NCBI GenBank assembly: GCA_021845595.1 | Contig: JAJZVV010000012.1 | Span: 47,020-111,019 of the forward strand | DNA from: Pseudomonadota bacterium | GTDB lineage: Bacteria; Pseudomonadota; Alphaproteobacteria; Acetobacterales; Acetobacteraceae | Length of the DNA: 64,000 nucleotides | Direction of reading: 5' to 3' | Program-made: the position numbers and the translations under genes | Notes under the pieces: generated by a model | Database searches by the model: none | Seen by the model: only the letters and a program-made list of their open reading frames with translations | What the model was told of the DNA's origin: nothing | Shown here: positions 58,720-64,000 of the stretch, one piece after another | How the letters are laid out: each line of letters opens with the position of its first letter | Numbering within the stretch: position 1 is the stretch's first letter

Positions 58720-59706
58720 TCACGCCGCTCGGCGCCAGGCCCGGCGGCTCTCGAAAATCTGCCACAGGAGCAGGGACGGCAGCCCAACCGCCAGTTCGCG
58801 CCCGCGCCGCGCCAGCGCGAGCGCCAGCGCCGCGCCGGGGCTGACGCCGAACAGGCCGCCGAGCATCACGAACGCGCCCTCCTGCACCCCGAGCCCGCTC
58901 GGCACGATGAAGGCGAGGCTGCGGATGCCGAAGGTCAGGCTGTCGATGGCGAGCGCGGCCCCGAGGCTCGCCGGCACGTGCATCAGCCGCAGGGTGAGCC
59001 AGGTCTGGACCCCGGTGAGAATCCACGCGGCGAAATGGACGAGCCAAGCGGTGCCGAGCGTCGATGGCCGCGCATGGATGCTGCGCAGCGCCTGCCCGAG
59101 CGCGTGCACCCGCTCCGCCGCTCCGGCGCTGAACCAGCCCACGCCGCGCGCCAGCAACCCGGTGCCGCGCAGCAGGGCGAGCACGAAGCCGCCGCCGAGC
59201 AGGGCCATCACCAGCAGGACCGCGAACAGCGGCAGGATCAGCCGGTCTCCCGGGCGCAGCCCCGCCAGGAGACCGAGACCGAGCGCGGCATAGGCCAACT
59301 CGCCGAGGAACTCGACGGCGAGGTCCGCCGCTGCCGTCGCCATCGCCATCGCCGCATCGACCCCGCTCAGCGTCAGCACGCGCAGCCCGAGCACGACGCC
59401 GCCGAGCTGGACGAAGGGCAGGATTTGCGCCGCCGAATCGCGCATCAGCCGGGCGAGCACGAAGCGCTGGGCGAGCCCGTAGCGCCCGGTTGACGCCGGC
59501 GGCATCAGGCACCACCAGGCGAGCCCGGCGATCGCGATCAGCAGCGCCTGGATCAGGAGGAGGACGCTGAACCCGCCCCAGCCCAGCGCCCGCAGTGCGC
59601 CCAGTACGGACCCGACGTCCAGATGGGGCGCGAGGGAGGCGAGCGCGACGGCGGCGAGCGCCAGCCCTGCTGCGAGTACGATCCGGCGTCGGCGTGGCGC
59701 CGTCAC
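58720..59706 (-). CDS. flippase-like (UPF0104 / HpnL-type) membrane protein
   Basis: A 328-residue inner-membrane protein with about eight helices, of the lysylphosphatidylglycerol-synthase-TM/UPF0104 type that moves lipids across membranes. Family segments are VQLGGVVLGLRVLTLSGVDAAMAMATAAADLAVEFLGELAYA and IVPSGLGVQEGAFVMLGGLFGVSPGAALALALARRGRELAVGLPSLLLWQ. HpnL-like proteins accompany hopanoid genes in relatives, but no hopanoid gene lies in the window. It starts at GTG 59706, overlapping the sulfotransferase stop (GTGA). Confidence 0.82.
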   Translation of the reverse strand: MTAPRRRRIVLAAGLALAAVALASLAPHLDVGSVLGALRALGWGGFSVLLLIQALLIAIAGLAWWCLMPPASTGRYGLAQRFVLARLMRDSAAQILPFVQLGGVVLGLRVLTLSGVDAAMAMATAAADLAVEFLGELAYAALGLGLLAGLRPGDRLILPLFAVLLVMALLGGGFVLALLRGTGLLARGVGWFSAGAAERVHALGQALRSIHARPSTLGTAWLVHFAAWILTGVQTWLTLRLMHVPASLGAALAIDSLTFGIRSLAFIVPSGLGVQEGAFVMLGGLFGVSPGAALALALARRGRELAVGLPSLLLWQIFESRRAWRRAA

Positions 59707-60998
59707 CGCGAGGCGGAGATCTGCGCGTCGCTGGTGACCGGCGCGCCATCCGGCTTGGGGCCGGCCGGCCGGGCGTCGTCGGCCTCCACAATCTCGGGCT
59801 CGATGCCGAAGCTCGCCATGTAGTCCCGATAGCGGGCGCGCTCGGTCTGGGGGTCGAGGCCGAAATCGGCGAAGCGGTAGGAATTGATCCCATAGCCGCC
59901 GCGCGGCGCGCGCGCGATCAGACTCGCCATCCGTTCGATGGCCGCCGGCGCCAGGTCGAGATCGAAATGCCGGTAGAGCGCCGCTACGCTGCCGAGCGGA
60001 TCGGCGGTCAGCGCGCGATACTGGACATGGAACAGCTGTGCCGCCGGCCAGGTGCGGGACGCCTCGATGATCCGCGCCGCGCCGGCCGCCCAGTCGAGGC
60101 TGATCTGCCGTCCCACGCGCAGCGGATCGACGGAACGGGCGAACGGCGTGCGCAGCACCTGGGTCAGCCGTGCCACCGAGGGCAGCACTTTCAGCGGGTC
60201 GCGGTGCACGAACACCAGCCGCGCCTCGGGATAGACCAGGCGCAGAGCGTCGAGCGCGAACACATGGTCCGGCGATTTCAGCACCCACCGCCCCGGCCCA
60301 GTCTGGCGCTGCAGGTGGCGCAGGAAGCGCTGGTGGAACCGGTAGGCGGCGATATGGCCCGAGCCGGCGAGCCAGCGCCGATACGAGGGCACGTCGTGCG
60401 TGCTGTCGAAGCGCAGGCTGCGGAAGACATGCGCGGTGATCTCGGTGCATTCCTGCGGCCGGTGGGCGTCCAGCGGGTGCAGCTGGTCGAGTTCGGGAAC
60501 GAGCCGGCGGAAGAAGCCGATCTGCCGGTCCACCTGCTCGGGCCCGGCACCGCGCCCGGCAGCGGGATGGCGCGGATCGGGATAGATCGTCTGCCAGACC
60601 CGCGGCACGAGATTGGCGGTATCCTCGGCCAGCAGCGCGTGCAGGAAGGTGGTGCCGCTGCGCGGCACGCCGGTGACGAAGATCGGCGGCGCGATCGTCT
60701 GCTCGCCGATGCTCGGATCGGCCAGCTCGCGCTGGCGCAGGATCAGCAGGTTGACCAGGAAGCGCCGCGCGTCCCAGCTCGCGGCGTAGCGGCCGAAGGG
60801 GCTGAGCCCGGCCTCGGCGTTCTGTGCGCCGAGCAGCGCGGCGAGCGGCTCGGCGAACGCCTCGGCGCCGAAATCCTCGAGCCGCGCCGAGGCCCGCGCG
60901 GCCGCGATCAGCCGCCCCGGGTCCAGCGGTTCGGCCCCGAGGCCGGCCCGCTCGGCCACCGCGCATGCGCCATTGACCAAGCCGAGAAGCACGCTCAC
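59703..60998 (-). CDS. sulfotransferase
   Basis: A 431-residue PAPS-dependent sulfotransferase (PF13469-like). The phosphosulfate-binding loop is IFVTGVPRSGTTFLHALLAEDTANL, and the 3'-phosphate segment is VFVHRDPLKVLPSVARLTQVL. WVLKSPDHVFALDALRLVYPEA and GGYGINSYRFADFGLD are typical of the bacterial family. The start is GTG at 60998 with GAGG about 5 nt upstream. Acceptor is unknown. It overlaps the flippase gene and follows the P450 gene by 146 bp. Confidence 0.9.
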   Translation of the reverse strand: MSVLLGLVNGACAVAERAGLGAEPLDPGRLIAAARASARLEDFGAEAFAEPLAALLGAQNAEAGLSPFGRYAASWDARRFLVNLLILRQRELADPSIGEQTIAPPIFVTGVPRSGTTFLHALLAEDTANLVPRVWQTIYPDPRHPAAGRGAGPEQVDRQIGFFRRLVPELDQLHPLDAHRPQECTEITAHVFRSLRFDSTHDVPSYRRWLAGSGHIAAYRFHQRFLRHLQRQTGPGRWVLKSPDHVFALDALRLVYPEARLVFVHRDPLKVLPSVARLTQVLRTPFARSVDPLRVGRQISLDWAAGAARIIEASRTWPAAQLFHVQYRALTADPLGSVAALYRHFDLDLAPAAIERMASLIARAPRGGYGINSYRFADFGLDPQTERARYRDYMASFGIEPEIVEADDARPAGPKPDGAPVTSDAQISASR

Positions 60999-61144
60999 CG
61001 CCTCGCCCTCTTCGCAGATATTTGCCCGGGCGCGCCGTCATGTCGCGTCATGGCCGCGAGTGGCGCATGCCGTGATCGAGTGGTCAAGCGCCGGACGGGG
61101 CAGGCAGATATGCCCGGCGAGCCCGGTCGGCCCGCCAATGCCGC

Positions 61145-62545
61145 TCAGGCCGCGGGCCGCGCGCGCAGGCGAAAGGTCGGCGGGTGGTCCGGGTGCGTCG
61201 TCACCACGCTCACCGGTACGACCGGCTCGGCGGTCGCGCGCGTGACGGTGAAGCGCTGGATCAGCATCGCCAGCACCAGCGCCGCCTCGGCGAGGGCGAA
61301 CTGGGCACCGATGCAGATGCGCGGGCCGGCGCCGAACGGCAGATAGGCGAAGCGGGGTGGCGGCGGCGCGTCCGGCAGGAAGCGGGAGGGGTCGAACCGG
61401 TCCGGCTCGTGCCAGAGCCGCCGATGGCGGTGCAGCACCCACGGCGCGACGAACACCACCGTGCCGCGTCGGATGGCGATCTCCCCGGCCCGGTCGTCGG
61501 CCATCGCCTGGCGCACGATCGTCGCCGCCGGCGGATAGAGACGAAGGGCCTCGCTCACCACGGCGCGCGTGCGGGGCATGCGGGGCAGCATCGTGGCCGC
61601 GTTCTCCGCGGTGATCGCGAGCCCCGCCACCTCGGCGGCGACGCGCTCCTGCTCCTCCGGTACCGCGGCGAGCAGGAACAGCGACCAGAACAGGGCCACG
61701 GCCGTGGTCTCGTGCCCGGCGACGATCAGCGTCGCCACCTGCTCGCGCAGCGCCGTGCGGTCGAAGGCTTCGCCGCTCTCGGGGTCGCGCGCGGCGAGCA
61801 TCAGATCGAGCAGGTCGCGCGCATCGCCCCCGGTCTCTGTCCCACCGGGCCCCGCCCCACCGGCCGACACGGCGAGGCGCGCGGCGAGGATGCGGTCGAT
61901 CAGCCGCATCCACCGCCGCTTGAAGCGCCAGCGCAGCAGATCGCGCGGGCTCGGCAGGCCGAGCGGCAGCAGCAGATCGAGCAGATAGGGCCGGGCGAGG
62001 GTAAGGCCGAATTCGGTGATCATCGCCCGCATCTCGTCGCGGAAGGCGCCGGTCTCGAGCGAAAACAGCGCCCGGCCGGCGATTTCCAGCGTGAGCCCCT
62101 GCATCTCGGCGAGGAGATCAACCGGCCCGGCGGCGGCGCGGGGGACGAGACCGGAGAGCCAGCCGGTGGTGGCAAGCGCGATGTGCCGGCACAGCATCGG
62201 CATCACCCGCGGCGCGAAGCTGGGCGCGAGCGTGCGACGCTGGTGGCGCCAGGCATCGCCCTCGGCGAGCAGCAGCCCGTTGCCGACCACCGGACGGAGC
62301 AGGCGGATGGAAGCGGCGGTACGCCGATAGTTCTCCGGGTTCGCCACCAGCACGTGATGGATTGCCTCGGGATCATTGAGCAGCAGCGAGGGCCGGCCCA
62401 GCAGGGTTGCGGCGCGGATCGGGAGTTCATAGGCCTCGCGCGGCCAGGTGGCGATGGTGTTGGTGCGCAGCGTGCGCAGATACGCGCCGCGGCCGAGCCG
62501 GTGCTCGGGGATGGCGGGGACGGGCGGGGCGAAGGCGGCGCTCAA
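61145..62545 (-). CDS. cytochrome P450
   Basis: A haem monooxygenase of 466 residues. The I-helix motif is IVAGHETTAVALFW, the ExxR motif is SEALRLYPPA, and the haem-binding loop is LPFGAGPRICIGAQFALAEA with the Cys ligand. It lacks any membrane anchor, so it is a soluble bacterial P450; redox partners are not adjacent. The start is a TTG at 62545 that overlaps the hydrolase stop (TTGA). A class or substrate cannot be assigned from sequence alone. Confidence 0.93.
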   Translation of the reverse strand: MSAAFAPPVPAIPEHRLGRGAYLRTLRTNTIATWPREAYELPIRAATLLGRPSLLLNDPEAIHHVLVANPENYRRTAASIRLLRPVVGNGLLLAEGDAWRHQRRTLAPSFAPRVMPMLCRHIALATTGWLSGLVPRAAAGPVDLLAEMQGLTLEIAGRALFSLETGAFRDEMRAMITEFGLTLARPYLLDLLLPLGLPSPRDLLRWRFKRRWMRLIDRILAARLAVSAGGAGPGGTETGGDARDLLDLMLAARDPESGEAFDRTALREQVATLIVAGHETTAVALFWSLFLLAAVPEEQERVAAEVAGLAITAENAATMLPRMPRTRAVVSEALRLYPPAATIVRQAMADDRAGEIAIRRGTVVFVAPWVLHRHRRLWHEPDRFDPSRFLPDAPPPPRFAYLPFGAGPRICIGAQFALAEAALVLAMLIQRFTVTRATAEPVVPVSVVTTHPDHPPTFRLRARPAA

Positions 62546-63429
62546 CGCCTCACCATGCCCGTGGCCGAGCGGCCGACCGCGCGCGGATCCCGCCGCGGCC
62601 AGCGGCCGGCATCCACTTGCGCCAGGAAGGCGCCGAGGATGTGGTTGTAGCCGTCCGGGTCTTCGAGATTGATGGCGTGGCCGCAATTCGGCATCACCGC
62701 CAGAGCCGCCGTCGGGATGGTCTGCTTCATCAGCAGCCCCGGCTGCAGGCAGGGCCAGTCCTCGTCCCCATGCAGGATCAGCACCGGCAGTTCCAGCCGC
62801 GCCATCTCGGCGGTGAGGTCGTAGAGCGAGGGACGGCGGCGCTGGACGCCGAGCTGCGTGTTGGCCGAGCCCAGGGCCGAATGTGTCGCCAGCTGGGCGC
62901 GGAAGGCGGCGAAGCCGCGCGGGTCCTTGGCCTCGAACTGTACCCGCGTCGGCCCGAGCGCGTAGGTCTCGGCGAAGGCGGCCATGCCGCGTTCGGTGAT
63001 GAAGGCGGCGATGGTCTCGGCCTCGTGCGCGAACTCGGCGCGCTTGTCCGGCTCGGCGCCGTAGCCGCAGCCGCCGACGCAGAGCGAGAGCGCGCGCGCG
63101 GGATGGCGGAGGCCGAAATGCAGCGTCGCGAACCCGCCCATCGAGAGGCCGGCGACGTGGGCGCGCGCGATGCCGAGATGGTCGAGCACCGCGGCGATGT
63201 CGTCGGCGGCGCGGGCCTGCGAATAGGCGGCGACGTCGGGGGGGACGTCGGAAGGCGGGTAGCCGCGGGCGTTGAAGGCGATCGCCCGGTAGCGCTGGCC
63301 GAAATGGCGCAGCTGCGCCTCCCAGCTCGTCATGTCGCCGGCGAACTCATGCACGAAGATCAGCGGCGTGCCGCTGCCGGTCTCCTCGTAGCAGAGCCGG
63401 ACACCGTCGTCGGCGGTGGCGAATGGCAT
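62542..63429 (-). CDS. alpha/beta hydrolase
   Basis: A 295-residue esterase/lipase-like protein. The nucleophile elbow GLSMGGFATLHFG, Asp in LILHGDEDWPCLQPG and His in MPNCGHAINLEDPDGY complete the triad. It begins MPFATADDGVRLCYEETGSGTPLIFVHEFAGDMTSWEAQL, which gives the oxyanion-hole HE. It overlaps the P450 gene by 4 bp, so it is co-translated with it. Confidence 0.92.
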   Translation of the reverse strand: MPFATADDGVRLCYEETGSGTPLIFVHEFAGDMTSWEAQLRHFGQRYRAIAFNARGYPPSDVPPDVAAYSQARAADDIAAVLDHLGIARAHVAGLSMGGFATLHFGLRHPARALSLCVGGCGYGAEPDKRAEFAHEAETIAAFITERGMAAFAETYALGPTRVQFEAKDPRGFAAFRAQLATHSALGSANTQLGVQRRRPSLYDLTAEMARLELPVLILHGDEDWPCLQPGLLMKQTIPTAALAVMPNCGHAINLEDPDGYNHILGAFLAQVDAGRWPRRDPRAVGRSATGMVRR

Positions 63430-63526
63430 GCGCTCCTCCCGGGCCTGGACGGAGGGAGCTTAGCCGGCTCGCGGCCCCCGGCCAACGCCGCGCGCCTGGT
63501 GACGGCCGGTGGCGCTTGGCCGCGGC

Positions 63527-64000
63527 TCAGAGCGGCGCCGGCACCTCGGCTTTGGCGGCGGCGCGGCTGGTGGCGACCTGCGCCGGAAGATGCCCCTTGC
63601 GGATCTGGTCCGGTTCCAGCGCGAGATCGCGCACCACGGTATCGCTGCGCCCGATCCGCGGAGCCTCGGCGCCGTCCACGAGCAGCACGGTGTGGCCGGC
63701 ATTGCCGGTGGTGAGCAGCAGCGCCGGCTCGTCCGGCGCGCGCGCCGGCACCCGCCAGCTATCGCCGGCGTGGAGCATCCGGTTGATGTACACTTGGCCT
63801 GCAGTGTCGCGCACCTCGACCCAGGCATCGCCGTCGGCGCGGATGGCGATCCGCCGTTCGGCGGCCTGCGGCCGCTCCGGCTTGGCCGCGGCCGGTGGGC
63901 TCGCGGCCGGTGGGCTGGCGGCGGCCGTCCGGGTCGCGGGGGCGTCTGGCCGGGTGGCCACGGCCTGCGGCGCGGGGCGCGGCGCCGCGGCGGCCAGCAC
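63527..64000 (-). CDS. RodZ-like protein, C-terminal part, cut by the window end
   Basis: Only the C-terminal portion is present. It has an Ala/Pro-rich linker (residues APRPAPQAVATRPDAPATRT...) followed by the periplasmic DUF4115 domain: RIAIRADGDAWVEVRDTAGQVYINRMLHAGDSWRVPA, LLTTGNAGHTVLLVDGAEAPRIG and VVRDLALEPDQIRKG. This is the layout of RodZ, a bitopic cell-shape protein with a cytosolic Cro-like HTH. The N-terminal half lies beyond position 64000. Ends at 63527. Confidence 0.82.
   Translation of the reverse strand: MLAAAAPRPAPQAVATRPDAPATRTAAASPPAASPPAAAKPERPQAAERRIAIRADGDAWVEVRDTAGQVYINRMLHAGDSWRVPARAPDEPALLLTTGNAGHTVLLVDGAEAPRIGRSDTVVRDLALEPDQIRKGHLPAQVATSRAAAKAEVPAPL

Overview
The window is a 64-kb chromosomal segment of a GC-rich (about 70%) alphaproteobacterium. 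The gene content fits an acidophilic or aerobic member of the Acetobacteraceae / Rhodospirillales (Acidiphilium-like); this assignment is inferred from gene order and protein style, not from a marker search. Supporting points are the block rpsT-dnaA-dnaN-recF-gyrB, the run aroA-cmk-rpsA-sppA-ihfB-lapA-pyrF-trpF, the c-type-cytochrome-linked quinoprotein dehydrogenase, the PA0069-type radical SAM gene, and LexA boxes of the alphaproteobacterial direct-repeat type (GTTC-N7-GTTC). No integron, transposase, prophage, plasmid gene or CRISPR array is visible.

Layout. 1-2.4 kb: 3' part of a periplasmic PQQ dehydrogenase with a lanthanide-type Asp-x-Asp metal site, followed by a dihaem cytochrome c. 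2.6-9.6 kb (minus): aroA, cmk, rpsA, sppA, ihfB, lapA-like, pyrF and trpF in one tight array. 9.6-15.6 kb: a small acidic zinc-ribbon protein, then (minus) a catabolic operon with two CoA-transferase subunits, two acyl-CoA dehydrogenases, an EamA permease and an ATC-hydrolase-like protein, preceded by a GlcG/HbpS-type protein. 15.7-18.5 kb: an EmrAB-type efflux pair whose promoter carries a palindrome exactly between -35 and -10. 18.6-22.9 kb: DUF1285, Nudix hydrolase, cca and an MsbA-like ABC exporter. 23-29.7 kb: a MoxR / DUF58 / BatA-like / VWA-like membrane cluster, then tspO and an ankyrin-type secreted protein. 31.2-31.4 kb: tRNA-Tyr and tRNA-Gly. 31.4-33.6 kb: a lipoprotein and an unusual Cache/PAS protein without an output domain. 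33.8-41.3 kb: gyrB, recF, dnaN, dnaA, rpsT. 41.4-45.5 kb: enoyl-CoA hydratase, mutM, ubiE, coaBC, dut. 45.5-50.3 kb: an outer-membrane protein, then a three-gene cassette (Cys-containing unknown protein, FkbH-like HAD-IIIC enzyme, stand-alone acyl carrier protein). 50.3-54.3 kb: a ClC channel, a TIGR04282/TIGR04283 glycosyltransferase pair, and a divergent radical SAM gene separated from them by two SOS-type boxes. 54.3-56.5 kb: acyl-CoA dehydrogenase and a fasciclin-domain protein. 56.6-63.4 kb (minus): a BTAD/SARP regulator, a flippase-like membrane protein, a sulfotransferase, a cytochrome P450 and an alpha/beta hydrolase, the last four with overlapping or closely spaced reading frames. The window ends in the C-terminal part of a RodZ-like protein.

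Repeats stand out. A 63-bp tandem repeat with an internal imperfect palindrome occurs as three copies at 2.45-2.65 kb and, in the opposite orientation, as five copies plus a remnant at 55.5-55.8 kb, both arrays having the same boundary sequence. A different long inverted repeat lies at 15.65-15.74 kb. In both families a repeat copy supplies the stop codon of the neighbouring gene. Translational coupling through ATGA, GTGA or TTGA overlaps is very common.

The best candidates for something new are the FkbH/ACP/NCELG cassette, the P450-sulfotransferase-flippase cluster with its BTAD regulator, the dispersed 63-bp repeat family and the SOS-controlled radical SAM promoter.
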